Source of the DNA: Aquiflexum sp. TKW24L
GTDB lineage: Bacteria > Bacteroidota > Bacteroidia > Cytophagales > Cyclobacteriaceae
DNA: 56,143 nt
NCBI RefSeq assembly: GCF_023502205.1
Contig: NZ_JAMFLG010000030.1
Span: 1-56,143 of the forward strand
Reading direction: 5' to 3'
A program made the position numbers and the translations under genes. Below are positions 45,333-55,728 of the stretch, piece by piece (within the stretch, counting starts at the first letter, position 1; each line of letters starts with the position of its first letter). A model generated the notes under the pieces. The model was not told the origin of the DNA and did not search any database. It saw only the letters and a program-made list of their open reading frames with translations.

Positions 45333-45400
45333 TCTAAGAATCTTAGAAAATATTTTTTTTCTCACACAAATATCTTGCCGAAAATAATCTTAGAGAATCT
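45333..45400. promoter_or_regulatory. Palindromic motif upstream of the lyase gene
   Basis: TCTAAGA-A-TCTTAGA is a perfect palindrome (45333-45347), with an overlapping TTCTCTAAGA. A related AATCTTAGAGAATCT word occurs at 45386-45400. Both lie 40-107 nt before the lyase ATG, which fits a regulator-binding pair. No -7 match is evident. Confidence 0.35.
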
Positions 45401-45541
45401 TTTTTTACTATTTATAAAGCACACGATCAAAATAGAGTGAGAGGTAAAAAAGAAGTAGATTTGAATCTTGCAATTACGATAAAAATAAAATCAGGCATAT
45501 AAAAGTAATCAATCATCCGAATAAAACTTGAAAAGCAAGAT

Positions 45542-46654
45542 CTAGGTCAACCCCAAAAATTCAAGGAGCAATTTACCCAAGGTTAAATGGTCATGGTTTT
45601 CTTGAATATAATCAATACAGTTGGTGGATTTCTTTACGTAGTTTGTTTCCGAAATCCCATTCAACTTCAAACGAAGATCATCCTCATTTTCATAGATTAT
45701 GCCCAAATTATACTGGTCAATTATGCCATCAGGATTTACATGATTTGTGGTGAGAATAGGCGTTCCTGTAATCATGGCTTCCAAAAAGGTATTGCTAAAA
45801 CCTTCATACCTTGAGGTATTCAACAAAAATTTGGATTTAGAAAAAAACAGAAGTATTTCATTTCTAGGGATCAGTCCTACAAATTCTACATTAGAAAGTG
45901 ACTTAAGCTTATCAACAAAAAAAGAGGTTTCTTTATCAATGCTTGAATTAGGCATTCCTGCAACTTTAAAGTTTTCAGATGGTAAGGTTACTGCAATCCT
46001 AAACAACAACTCCAGATTTTTTTGACGTCGGAAATTTGCCACCCAAGCAATATAACCTTCCATTTTGGGTTTAACCTCTAAAAAATCGGTGTTAATTACA
46101 AAAGGATTTGAGAATTTGATAATTTTTTGCCTTGGAAACCTTTTTATTAATTTTTCAAATTGAAATTGATTTTGTACAAGAATGAATGAGGCTCTTCGAA
46201 AAGCCAAATCAATAAATAATCTTTCGAAGAAAGTATGGGTTAATTTAATCCTATGATCAAGCATGTTGTCATTGGCTACCCTGATAATTTGTTTAACTTT
46301 TAATATCCTACACAAAACCCCAACGAAAAATGAATTCCAAGTGGGAATTGATTCCACCAAATAATCACAATTACATTTTTTTAACGCTTTAAAAAACCTA
46401 GGTAACCGGTAACTTACCCATCTAAGAACAGGCATCCCTTTATGTTGGTGGTATACGGAGCAAATCTCTATCCATGAATATTCCTCTAAAACCTTCCTTT
46501 TGTCATTTTCATAGTTGGCCAAAATCACCTCATGTCCTAAATCGTGTAATGCATTCATCCACACTTGAGTGGCAACTACTGCCCCTCCTAAAGGTTTGCC
46601 TCCTTCTACAATCATTTCAATATTTCCAATTTGTGTAAAAAAAAATCTTGCCAT
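45542..46654 (-). CDS. Family 4 glycosyltransferase (copy B)
   Basis: A 370-residue GT-B/GT4 enzyme closely related to the operon gene at 33762-34883. Both begin with F.Q..NIE.IVE.G.P.GG and share YIAWVANFR.QKNL, the EX7E region SRYEGFSNTFLEAM, and the ending NHDHLTLGK (DHLMIGR in the paralogue). It would add a sugar similar to that added by the paralogue. It sits alone on the minus strand between two lyase genes and is not in the export operon, as if moved or duplicated. The ATG at 46654 matches the paralogue's start. Confidence 0.9.
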   Translation of the reverse strand: MARFFFTQIGNIEMIVEGGKPLGGAVVATQVWMNALHDLGHEVILANYENDKRKVLEEYSWIEICSVYHQHKGMPVLRWVSYRLPRFFKALKKCNCDYLVESIPTWNSFFVGVLCRILKVKQIIRVANDNMLDHRIKLTHTFFERLFIDLAFRRASFILVQNQFQFEKLIKRFPRQKIIKFSNPFVINTDFLEVKPKMEGYIAWVANFRRQKNLELLFRIAVTLPSENFKVAGMPNSSIDKETSFFVDKLKSLSNVEFVGLIPRNEILLFFSKSKFLLNTSRYEGFSNTFLEAMITGTPILTTNHVNPDGIIDQYNLGIIYENEDDLRLKLNGISETNYVKKSTNCIDYIQENHDHLTLGKLLLEFLGLT

Positions 46655-47476
46655 TTATTTTGTTATTATGTCAATGCTTTTGTTTAAGCTTTTTTCTTTT
46701 ATCACGATTAACCAAGCAAATTTAAGCCAGAGGCCCATAAAAGATGCTTTGACAATAATCCGATTTGGCTTTAGGCTATTTCCCAAAACAAAAATGCCTA
46801 GAAATTTTCTATTGGCATCATGAAGAATAAATATTTTTTGATTAGATATTTGGTTCTTTGGAAATATCCAAAAAAACTATTTTAAAAAAATTCTGGATTG
46901 GGAGAATAAATGACCAATGGATATAGTTGTAATAAATCAAACCCAACAAATATTTTAGGTAGGCTCGCAATTTTGCCAATTGAATGTTAATCCAACAGAA
47001 ATCTTGTCAAATGGTTGAAATGTTACGTAAATAAATTCGCTCCAACAGGCGGTCTTTCTCCAATAAGCGCGTGTTTTTTGACTGGACACTTCCATGCCTA
47101 CCGGCAAGCGGACGTCCAATAAGTAGTAGAATATTAGGTTTCCGGCAAAGAAGCAGATAACCTTATTTATTTCTTCAATTTTCAATCCAAAATTCTGAGT
47201 ATTCAACATTATTAAAGAATCTCAAAAAGGGTAATGACCTTTGGATGAAATTAAATTAGCCTGCTCCACGAGCTATAGATATCGGTCATTTGGGTTGTTA
47301 TGGTTGATAGGAAGAAAGAAAAAGCGGTGCAACTGTTTTTTCCTCCTCCCCAAAATACCATAACAACGTTCCCCGAGCTTGCCGTGAAGTTATGTCATTG
47401 ATACTATAGCTTTTGGCACAGAATCTCTTTGCTCTTAGTTAAGGGATTTTCAAAACAATTTTTTCCCTGCTCTATC
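46655..47476. other. Gene-free stretch with an inverted repeat
   Basis: 822 nt with no credible gene. A minus-strand frame of 84 codons (46955-47209) has no recognisable motifs and runs through repeat-like DNA (GTCCGCTTGCCGGTAGGCA on the minus strand). GTTGTTATGG (47294-47303) pairs with CCATAACAAC (47358-47367). GAGCTATAG and CTATAGCTTTTGG words also occur nearby. It may be an old mobile-element end, but I cannot name it. Confidence 0.45.
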
Positions 47477-50400
47477 CTAGCGTTTAACCAACCTCTTACT
47501 TTCCATTACACCAAAACCCTGGACTTTAATGACATAAATGCCAGCGGGGAGGCCTTGGGGGATTTCTAGGGAAATCCTTTCTTTTGGATCGGTAACCTTA
47601 CTTTCGAAAACAGGGCTTCCTTTGCCGTCAAATATACTGATGTTGACTTCTCCCTCAATGGGTTTGGAAAACTCCAGATTAATGATATCTGTAAATGGAT
47701 TTGGATAGGTTTTGATTTTGACCGGTGATAATCTTGCAAGAAGTGCTGCTTGGTCTTCTGCTATTATAAAGTGCCAGGTTTCAGATACGCTTGATGGTCG
47801 CTTTCCTTTTGCAGTTATCTTCCAATAATAGTTAACATCCCTTTCAAGACTATCCAACTCAAATTCCGTTTCAAGAATTTGTGTGAAGCTCATTACATTT
47901 TCTTTAAAAGTGCTGTCGGAAGACACATCTAATTGATAGTATTCTGCTTCTTCTACGGCATCCCATAGGAACGCTACTGATGTGCTATCCAAAGTAGTAC
48001 TATCTCCCGGGCTTAATAAGACGGGTAAATCCAGTATTGGAAGAGGTTTGGTGACAAAATTCCAGACTGTCGAATAAGGGCTAGTACCTACAATATTGAT
48101 CGCCATCACTCTCCAGAAATAAACCTGATTTGGCTCCAAACCCTCAGCCTTAAATGTATCGGTTGTTATAGAATTTTTTTCAATGACTATTGCCTGGCTA
48201 AAATTTGAATATTTTGAAACTTGAACTTGATACCTTTCTGCATCAATGACTGGTTTCCACTCAAGCATAATATTCTCTTTGTCCAGTATGATGGAGGAAA
48301 TAGGACTAACCAAGATGGGTGCTGTCGGAGCTTTCAAAGGTTTTTTTGTTGAAAATTCCCAAATAGGCGAATAAGCACTGTTTCCTGCAATATTTGTAGC
48401 CCTGACTCTCCAATAGTAGGTAATTCCTTCTTCAAGGTTTTGAATAGTAATAAAGGTCTCGACTAAATTACTGTTATCAACGATGTTTTGAGAGAAATCC
48501 TTTGATTTGGAAACTTGTAACCTGTAAGAATCTGCACCTGCTGCACTTTTCCAAACTAATTTTGGGTTGATTTCCAGATCTTTTTTTCCATTACTTGGAC
48601 TTTGAAGCGTAGGAGCATCTGGAACGTTTAATGTTTCAAATTTCCAAATTTCTGAAAATTCACTCCGTCCTCCCTCATTGGAAGCAAATACCCTCCAATA
48701 ATAAGTCACTCCTTTTTCCAAGCTGTTGGTTTCGAATGATTGGACCTGAATACTGGACAAATCAACTTGAATAAGGGTAAAACTCGCGTCTTTGGAAATT
48801 TGGATGCCATAGACATCTGCACCATCGGATTTAGTCCAGGTAAATACTGTTTTGCCTGTTAATCCAACACTTTCATTTGCCGGACCTAGTAAAATAGGGG
48901 CAGAGGGAGGATTGATTTTTTCTTTTGTTGTAAAAGACCAAACCGAAGACCATCCACTCACTCCTGCAGAATTGGAAGCATTTACTCTCCAAAAATACTG
49001 GGTTTCTTCTTGTAATCCAGACACTGTAAATTCATTATCTTTCAAGGTAAAGTTGCTGGAAATTATGGAACTGAAATCCTTATTGGTAGAAACCTCGATA
49101 CCATACTTATCCGCCTCGGTAATAAGTGTCCAAGTCAATTTTATCGCAGTAGATAATCCGATGTCATTGTCAGAAGGACTGACGAGTGTAGGGGCTATTG
49201 GGGGATCAAGCGAAATTCTGGTATTAAAACTCCACACGGAAGAGAATGCACTATTTCCTGCCTCATTGCCTGCACTTACCCGCCAATAATAGGTTTCGCC
49301 TTCCTCAAGGTTATTTACCTGAAGGGAATTTGACGTTAATGCGGCATTGTCAAGGGAGAGAGTGGCAAAATTAATTTCCTTGGAAATTTGGACCCTGTAA
49401 GTTTTAGCCCCGGTAACTGTATTCCATTGTAACCTCGGAGAAATAGAAAGATCTTTTGCCCCATTGGAAGGACTTACCAGATTGGGTGCTGCCGGAACGG
49501 GGATTGGTTTGATTGTCCTGAATGTCCAAACAGTGGAGTAAGGGCTGTTTCCTGCTGAATTAGAAGCCCTGACCCTCCAAAAATAGGAAGTATCATCTTG
49601 GAGTCCCGAAACCGTAAATTCGTTGGTTTTCAAAGTTTTAATATCAATATCCAAAGTTTTGAAATCAGAATTTTTGGAAACCTCAAGGGCATAACCGCTT
49701 GCCGAGGTGACTACATTCCAGGTTAATTTTAGGGTGGTTGCCAAACCCGTAGCATTATTGGAAGGGCTTCTCAATGTAGGTGCAGGTGGCGGAATTGCAG
49801 CCAGTTTTGTCTGGAAGCTCCACACAGAGGAATAACTGCTGCTGCCTGATTCATTGGTAGCCCTGACCCTCCAATAATAGGTTACGCCATCCTGAAGGCC
49901 GCTGACCTGAAGTGAATTTGACGTTACTGCGGCATTGTCAAGGGAGAGAGTGGCAAAATTAATTTCCTTGGAAATTTGGACCCGGTAGGTTTTCGCCCCG
50001 GTCACAGTATTCCATTGCAATCTTGGTGAAACCGAAAGATCTTTTGCCCCATTGGAAGGACTTACCAGATTAGGTGCTGCCGGAACGGGGATTGGTTTGA
50101 TTGTCCTGAATGTCCAAACAGTGGAGTAAGGGCTGTTTCCTGCTGAATTTGAAGCCCTGACCCTCCAAAAATAGGAAGTATCTTCTTGGAGTCCCGAAAC
50201 CGTAAATTCGTTGGTTTTCAAAGTTTTAATATCAATATCCAAAGTTTTGAAATCAGAATTTTTGGAAACCTCAAGGGCATAACCGCTTGCCGAGGTGACT
50301 ACATTCCAGGTTAATTTTAGAGTGGTTGCCAAACCAGTAGCATTGTTGGACGGGCTGGTCAAGACAGGGGCAGGCGGAGGAATTACTGCCAGCTTAGTCT

Positions 50401-53400
50401 GGAAGCTCCAGACAGAAGAATAATTGCTGCTGCCTGATTCATTGGTAGCGCTTACCCTCCAGTAATAGGTTACGCCTGCCTGCAGGTTATTGACTTGTAA
50501 AGAAGTTGAAGTGACTGCCGGATTGTCCAAGAATAAGCTGGCAAAATTGCTTTCTTTCGAAATTTGAACACCGTAAGTTTTTGCGCCCACGCCAGCATTC
50601 CATTGTAATGTAAGCGAGGTGGACAAGTCTTTTGCCCCATTGGTAGGACTGACAAGAGTTGGAACAGCAGGAAGAGATGCCGGCTTTTTGGTTCTAAAAT
50701 TCCAGACAGTGGAATAAGGGCTGCTTCCGGCTTGATTCGTGGCTCTTACTCTCCAATAATACAATACATCCTCTTGTAAGCCTGAAATACTTACTTCATT
50801 GATTGATAATAGCTTACTATTTGAAACCAATGTACTGAAGTCCGAATTTCTTGAAACCTCCACTGCATAAGTTTCAGCATTTGATACGGCAGACCAAGAT
50901 AACTTTGGGTTTGTGGGAAGTCCTGTGCTGTTATTGGCGGGACTAGTTAAGGTTGGAGCAGTTGGAGCGATAACCTTTTGCCCAATCGTAAAACCAATTG
51001 AAAGAAGATTTCCTTTTGTTCCGGCCAGGTTAGATTCTGAGTAGGGTATTGCTTCTAAAATATAATTTCCTTCCGGTAAAATTTTTCCATTATAATTTCC
51101 CCGGCTGTCCCCAAATAGGGCATAGGGGACTACATTCTCTGTAATAGATTCACTGACAGGACCTGACAATTTGATGGATACACTGCCGACAGGGGTTGGG
51201 TTGGTATTTACCCTGATATTTAAATTGATTCCTTTGATTTGGTTTATATCTATAGTTGTGCCGTTGGAAATAGTGATGATGTCCGAATCAGTATCTGCAT
51301 TGACCAAGGTAAATCCCGATATACTTAAAGTCACACTAGTTGATACCGTGATTTGGGAGGTTGCGGTAAAGTTTCCATCCTGCGATTTTGCAGTAACATT
51401 AGCAGAACCACTTTTTATCCCAGTAACCAATCCGCTGGAACTAACTCCCGCAATGGTTGGATCTGAGGAAGTCCATGTTACTGTTTTATTGCTTGCATTT
51501 GAGGGGGACAGGGTGCTGACAAGCTGCAAGGTTTTGGAAATTTCTAAGCTTGCTTTAGTAGGGCTGATAGAAATACCTGTTACAGGGACGGTTTCGGTGA
51601 TGCTGCTTGTTTTGGTTGTAAAACCCCATGCATTTGAAAAATTACTACTTCCCGCACCATTTGTTGCCAATACTTTCCAAAAGAAAGAGGAACCGGAGGT
51701 GAGATTTTTAATTTCTATACCAGGATTTGTTAAGTTATAAATATCATAAACGATTGAGGTGAAACTTTCGTCCTTTGCCACCTGCACCCGGTAAGTTTTG
51801 GCCCCATCGACAGCCCCCCATTCGAGAAATAAAGATGTTGACAGATCTAAGCTTCCGTTTGTTGGGCTGATTGGCTTGGGAACTTCAGGGATAACCACAG
51901 AAGTGACGGTTTTAAAATTCCATATACTAGACCATGAACTCGTTCCTTTGCTATTTTTTGCTCTCACCCTCCAATAATACTGTGTATCTCCTGCCAGTTT
52001 TTGAAAGGAATACTGTAGTGAGCTCAGATTTTCTACGTTAGCCACTAAAGTCGCAAAATCTTGGGTTTTCGAGACCTGAAGTTGGTAGTTTAGTGCATTA
52101 GCGGCACTTTTCCATTTTAGGGTGGGATTGATGGCAACACCCAACGTATTGTTGAGGGGGCTTTCTAATTGGGGAATAGAGGGGGGAGTGGTTGCATCTA
52201 ACTCAGAAATATGTTTAACCAGGCTGTTGATGTATACCTCAATATTCGTATAACTGCTACTGAGGTTATAACCATTATTATCCGCCAAGTTTGGGTTCAA
52301 ACCATTTTCTACTTCCCATGCATCTGGCATTCCGTCCCGGTCCGTATCTTTTGGGGCTGTAGTGGATTTCAAAACCGGCCATCCCCCTACATCTTTTTGA
52401 CTGTCGATGATGCCGGGAATTCCTGTTTTTGATCCTTTAAAGGTTACAGTTCCTGTTCGTACTTCCTCGACCAATCTCTTATCTACGGCATCTCGAAACA
52501 AACTTGCTCCGGCGTGATTTAGGACTGCATCATATCCCTCTTCTGAACTCAAAGATCTTGTATATAATCCTGTAGGAATTGGAAAGGGTACAAGTTTTCC
52601 ATTTGAATCTTTGTTTTTACAGGATTCAAGGTAAAGTTTTGTGGCTTCTGCATTTTCCAACCTTACACCTATCCATTGGTTATCTTTAACTTCAGGTCTG
52701 CCAACTAATTGATTTCCTTCAAGATAAAATTTCCCGTAGGTACCGGGGTCCCCAGTTGGCCATAAGAAATTGAGTGGGGTCTGACCTCCTCGTTGAAAGC
52801 TTGCCGGTCCAGGTTTATAATAATTATCATACATATTTACACTAGAAAGTGAGCCATTATCGGTTGAGCGCTGACCCCAATTATAGATAACATTATTCCT
52901 GATATCAATGACACCATTTAAACCCACTGTAGTGATAGCTGGATTTCTAATCAAAAAATTGGACCAGAGGTTTTGATATAAAGAAAAATCTTCACCTCCA
53001 ATTAATGAACCATACCCATGATTGCCTTTAGAATGGACAGAACTATTCAGCCCTTCGGATATTAAGCAGTACTGGAGAGTTGCTTTTTTTATATCATAAA
53101 TAGAGCAAGTTTCATCAATTCCCCAAGAAAAAGAACAATGATCTATAATAAAATTGTTACTTCCTTCTCGGACCTCAAAACTGTCCTCTGGTTCACCTGC
53201 TAAATCTCCAAGGCGGAATCTAATAAAGCGGATTATTATATTTGACTTATTCATTATCCGGAACGGGTAATTTTGGAGTGTAATCCCATCTCCTGGAGCA
53301 GTTTGGCCGGCAATTGTCAAATTCCCACTTCCAACATTTAATCTGCTTTTTAAATGAATATTTCCTGAAACCTCAAAAACTGCTGTCCTTGTTCCACTTG

Positions 53401-53617
53401 CTTCTACCGCCTCTCTGAGACTTCCTTGTCCGCTGTCGTTTAAATTTGTTACAATAAAAACTTTCCCTCCCCTTCCACCAGTGGTATATTTTCCAAAACC
53501 TGATGCGCCTGGAAAGGCAGGAGTGGATTGACTGTAAAGGACAATTGGTTGAGAACAAAAAAGCAAAAATATTAGTACAACATGTACTTTGAAATTAATT
53601 ATTACGGTGGGGCTCAT
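47477..53617 (-). CDS. Giant pectate-lyase-like T9SS protein with 13 FN3 domains
   Basis: A 2046-residue secreted protein, the largest in the window. Signal peptide about 1-30. The beta-helix lyase-like domain (about 33-465) has the paralogue motifs FPGASGFGKYTTGGRGG, TIAGQTAPGDGI, IDHCSFSWGIDE and KTGIPGIIDSQKDVGGWP, then DTDRDGMPDAWE. Two FN3 domains, a BIG2-type bacterial Ig domain (about 672-757, VTGISISPTKASLEIS), a short beta-rich domain (VNADTDSDI ... YALFGDSRGNY) and eleven more FN3 domains follow. The T9SS tail starts near 1965 (YPNPFTDIINLEF). A 588-bp near-identical duplication covers two FN3 domains. Adhesion or spacing from the surface is the likely use of the repeats. Confidence 0.9.
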   Translation of the reverse strand: MSPTVIINFKVHVVLIFLLFCSQPIVLYSQSTPAFPGASGFGKYTTGGRGGKVFIVTNLNDSGQGSLREAVEASGTRTAVFEVSGNIHLKSRLNVGSGNLTIAGQTAPGDGITLQNYPFRIMNKSNIIIRFIRFRLGDLAGEPEDSFEVREGSNNFIIDHCSFSWGIDETCSIYDIKKATLQYCLISEGLNSSVHSKGNHGYGSLIGGEDFSLYQNLWSNFLIRNPAITTVGLNGVIDIRNNVIYNWGQRSTDNGSLSSVNMYDNYYKPGPASFQRGGQTPLNFLWPTGDPGTYGKFYLEGNQLVGRPEVKDNQWIGVRLENAEATKLYLESCKNKDSNGKLVPFPIPTGLYTRSLSSEEGYDAVLNHAGASLFRDAVDKRLVEEVRTGTVTFKGSKTGIPGIIDSQKDVGGWPVLKSTTAPKDTDRDGMPDAWEVENGLNPNLADNNGYNLSSSYTNIEVYINSLVKHISELDATTPPSIPQLESPLNNTLGVAINPTLKWKSAANALNYQLQVSKTQDFATLVANVENLSSLQYSFQKLAGDTQYYWRVRAKNSKGTSSWSSIWNFKTVTSVVIPEVPKPISPTNGSLDLSTSLFLEWGAVDGAKTYRVQVAKDESFTSIVYDIYNLTNPGIEIKNLTSGSSFFWKVLATNGAGSSNFSNAWGFTTKTSSITETVPVTGISISPTKASLEISKTLQLVSTLSPSNASNKTVTWTSSDPTIAGVSSSGLVTGIKSGSANVTAKSQDGNFTATSQITVSTSVTLSISGFTLVNADTDSDIITISNGTTIDINQIKGINLNIRVNTNPTPVGSVSIKLSGPVSESITENVVPYALFGDSRGNYNGKILPEGNYILEAIPYSESNLAGTKGNLLSIGFTIGQKVIAPTAPTLTSPANNSTGLPTNPKLSWSAVSNAETYAVEVSRNSDFSTLVSNSKLLSINEVSISGLQEDVLYYWRVRATNQAGSSPYSTVWNFRTKKPASLPAVPTLVSPTNGAKDLSTSLTLQWNAGVGAKTYGVQISKESNFASLFLDNPAVTSTSLQVNNLQAGVTYYWRVSATNESGSSNYSSVWSFQTKLAVIPPPAPVLTSPSNNATGLATTLKLTWNVVTSASGYALEVSKNSDFKTLDIDIKTLKTNEFTVSGLQEDTSYFWRVRASNSAGNSPYSTVWTFRTIKPIPVPAAPNLVSPSNGAKDLSVSPRLQWNTVTGAKTYRVQISKEINFATLSLDNAAVTSNSLQVSGLQDGVTYYWRVRATNESGSSSYSSVWSFQTKLAAIPPPAPTLRSPSNNATGLATTLKLTWNVVTSASGYALEVSKNSDFKTLDIDIKTLKTNEFTVSGLQDDTSYFWRVRASNSAGNSPYSTVWTFRTIKPIPVPAAPNLVSPSNGAKDLSISPRLQWNTVTGAKTYRVQISKEINFATLSLDNAALTSNSLQVNNLEEGETYYWRVSAGNEAGNSAFSSVWSFNTRISLDPPIAPTLVSPSDNDIGLSTAIKLTWTLITEADKYGIEVSTNKDFSSIISSNFTLKDNEFTVSGLQEETQYFWRVNASNSAGVSGWSSVWSFTTKEKINPPSAPILLGPANESVGLTGKTVFTWTKSDGADVYGIQISKDASFTLIQVDLSSIQVQSFETNSLEKGVTYYWRVFASNEGGRSEFSEIWKFETLNVPDAPTLQSPSNGKKDLEINPKLVWKSAAGADSYRLQVSKSKDFSQNIVDNSNLVETFITIQNLEEGITYYWRVRATNIAGNSAYSPIWEFSTKKPLKAPTAPILVSPISSIILDKENIMLEWKPVIDAERYQVQVSKYSNFSQAIVIEKNSITTDTFKAEGLEPNQVYFWRVMAINIVGTSPYSTVWNFVTKPLPILDLPVLLSPGDSTTLDSTSVAFLWDAVEEAEYYQLDVSSDSTFKENVMSFTQILETEFELDSLERDVNYYWKITAKGKRPSSVSETWHFIIAEDQAALLARLSPVKIKTYPNPFTDIINLEFSKPIEGEVNISIFDGKGSPVFESKVTDPKERISLEIPQGLPAGIYVIKVQGFGVMESKRLVKR
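49320..50475. repeat. 588-bp tandem duplication in the lyase gene
   Basis: DNA of about 49320-49890 recurs at +588 nt (about 49908-50475). Stretches of tens of bases are identical, for example around 49450 and 50038. The period equals 196 residues, or two FN3 domains, and keeps the frame. It points to recent duplication or gene conversion. Confidence 0.85.
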
Positions 53618-53972
53618 AAGCTAGTTTAAGATTTTGATTTTTTGGACATAATCTTTCCATCAGACTTTTTGAAGTCTGTTTAATCAATTTCTCTGATTGC
53701 CTAGATTGGGTGATCAAGCGTTCAGAAGGGTTTGACAGGTATCAAACCTTACCCCAAATATGGTCTCTTGAAAATTTTTTCCAAAATTTTGATTTACAAA
53801 CCAGTTTTTTCAGGGTTTAAATCAATTTTATCTGTTTCAAATAAAAAATAAAGCAGCAGTTTCAATAGTTTAATTTTAAAAAATAAGAATAGTTGATTTT
53901 CTTTTTGAAAGAAAATAAGCCTTTGAAATTATTTATTGGATGAAGTATATGGTTCCAGAATCCTTATTTGAA
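53618..53972. other. Gene-free stretch before the giant lyase gene
   Basis: AT-rich. It holds a 7-bp hairpin (CAGACTT/AAGTCTG, 53661-53678) and an AGGGTTTGA...TCAAACCTT inverted pair near 53727-53751. On the plus strand TTTTTTGGACA occurs at 53638-53648, and the same word lies before the next lyase gene (55458). No clear -7 element on the minus strand. Confidence 0.45.
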
Positions 53973-55385
53973 TCAAAAAATATTAAGATGTTCTACCAAG
54001 CTGTTTAAGTACATCTCCAAATTGGTGAAATTTGGATTTAAATCATAAAATCGATCGTTTCTTTTTTCAGGATCTAAACCATTTTCAATCTCCCATTCAT
54101 CTGGCATTCCATCCCGGTCGGTATCTTTAGGTGGGATAGAGGATTTTAAAGTAGGCCATCCTCCTACATCTTTTTGGCTGTCAATAATTCCTGGGAGACC
54201 TGTTTTTGATCCCTTGTAGGTCGTTTTTCCACTCCGCACTTCTCTTACAACTCTGATGTCTATTGAGTCCCGCGATAAACTTGATCCGGCATTTACCAAA
54301 ACATGTTCGAGTGCATCAATTGAAGTTAAGGTTTTGGAATAAATCTCTTTTTGGATAATCATTGGAATAATACCTCCATTTTTATCTTTATGCTTGACTG
54401 CGTCCAAGTAAACACGAGAATTTTCACTATTTTCCAAGCGTACACCTTTCCATTGATCAGAATTTACTTCCTTTTTTCCTTCCAAAATATTGCCTTCTAA
54501 ATAGAATTTTCCATAATTTTCAGGATTTTTGTTTGCTGCAGTAGGCCATAAAAAATGAAGAGGGGTGAACCCTCCCCTTTCGAAACTTGCAGGCCCTGGT
54601 TTATAATAATTATTAACAAAATTTGCTAAACAAAATGATCCATTATCACTTGACCGCATGCCCCAATTGTAAATAACATTATTACGAATGTCAATTAGGC
54701 AAGAACCACCTTGGTGTGCCATAGAAGGCATCCTGATCGAAAAATGAGCCCACAAATTCTTGTATAAAGACAAGTTTGATCCTCCCATTAATGAGCCGTA
54801 CCCATGTTTCCCTTTTGGATGTTTGGAATCATTAAGACCTTCAGAAATAATGCAATATTGAACCGTAGTGTTAGTTACATCATATACAGAACATGTTTCA
54901 TCAATGCCCCAAGAAAAAGAACAATGGTCTATAATAAGGTTGTTACTTCCTCCTCTAGCCTCAAATGCATCCTCAGCTTCATTTCCCAAATCTCCGAGAC
55001 GAAATCGAATAAAACGAATAATGATATTTGATTTATTGATTATTCTAAAGGGAAAATTTTGAATTGTTATTCCATCGCCAGGAGCAGTTTGGCCCGCGAT
55101 GGTTAGATTTCCATCTCCGACATTCAACCTGCTTTTTAAGCTTATGTTTCCAGATACTTCAAAAACGATCGTGCGAGGCCCTTTGGCTTCTACTGCCCAT
55201 CGCAAACTTCCCAATCCACTGTCATTAAGATTGGTGACAATATACACCATTCCTCCACGCCCACCTGTCGCATATTTTCCGAAACCTTCTGCACCGGGAA
55301 ATGCCAAAGGTGTAGGTGCTTCTTGGGATACAGATGTAAAAGTGATGAGACTTTTAAGGAGGTACAAAATAAGAATGAAGGGCAT
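53973..55385 (-). CDS. Single-domain pectate-lyase-like protein, no T9SS tail
   Basis: A 470-residue secreted protein with a signal peptide (about 1-20) and only the beta-helix lyase-like domain: FPGAEGFGKYATGGRGG, TIAGQTAPGDGI, IDHCSFSWGIDE, KTGLPGIIDSQKDVGGWP and DTDRDGMPDEWE. It ends at NLEMYLNSLVEHL, exactly where its paralogues pass into FN3 domains, so it has no modules and no sorting tail. It would stay in the periplasm or be released, unlike the T9SS forms. It is very close to the catalytic part of the 2046-residue protein, so a shared origin by duplication is clear. The loss of the tail may be original or secondary. Confidence 0.88.
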   Translation of the reverse strand: MPFILILYLLKSLITFTSVSQEAPTPLAFPGAEGFGKYATGGRGGMVYIVTNLNDSGLGSLRWAVEAKGPRTIVFEVSGNISLKSRLNVGDGNLTIAGQTAPGDGITIQNFPFRIINKSNIIIRFIRFRLGDLGNEAEDAFEARGGSNNLIIDHCSFSWGIDETCSVYDVTNTTVQYCIISEGLNDSKHPKGKHGYGSLMGGSNLSLYKNLWAHFSIRMPSMAHQGGSCLIDIRNNVIYNWGMRSSDNGSFCLANFVNNYYKPGPASFERGGFTPLHFLWPTAANKNPENYGKFYLEGNILEGKKEVNSDQWKGVRLENSENSRVYLDAVKHKDKNGGIIPMIIQKEIYSKTLTSIDALEHVLVNAGSSLSRDSIDIRVVREVRSGKTTYKGSKTGLPGIIDSQKDVGGWPTLKSSIPPKDTDRDGMPDEWEIENGLDPEKRNDRFYDLNPNFTNLEMYLNSLVEHLNIF

Positions 55386-55728
55386 AGAGGGAAAATTTGA
55401 GAAAGTAATAACGATATGATTCTTTAACCTTAGACCATTTCGTTTTAAAGATTGTTATTTTTTGGACAAACTTGGAACCTAAAATTTGACAGTTATTAGG
55501 AACAGAAGTAATTAACATCTTTTGGAAGCTTTAATGTAGTCTCAAGTCCCAAATTGCATTAGAAAAAAGTATGATATTTGGTACCTTTTTGTTTTTGTGC
55601 TTTCTCTAGACTGTTTTACATAGTTTGAATTAATTTGATCAACAATTTCCCAAAATTTCCCTGTATAAAAGCATCCAAAATCTAACTAAGATTCTGGAGG
55701 CTGGTATTCACCGATTTTATTTACAAAA
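55386..55728. other. Gene-free stretch before the tail-less lyase gene
   Basis: 343 nt, AT-rich. It contains a TTTTTTGGACA word (55458-55468) shared with the leader of the neighbouring lyase gene. I see no hairpin with a T tract, no gene and no exact -7 match on the minus strand. Confidence 0.45.

Noticed and set aside
46955-47209. An 84-codon minus-strand frame
   Set aside because: It contains repeat-like DNA, has no recognisable domain or signal, and is in a spacer of mixed repeats.
49320-50475. Long direct repeat as a mobile element
   Set aside because: The period is exactly two FN3 domains and the frame is kept, so it is an internal gene duplication.
51171-51740. A 189-codon open frame on the plus strand
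   Set aside because: It is antisense to the BIG2 and neighbouring domains of the giant lyase gene, has no motif, and the sense frame is clearly coding.
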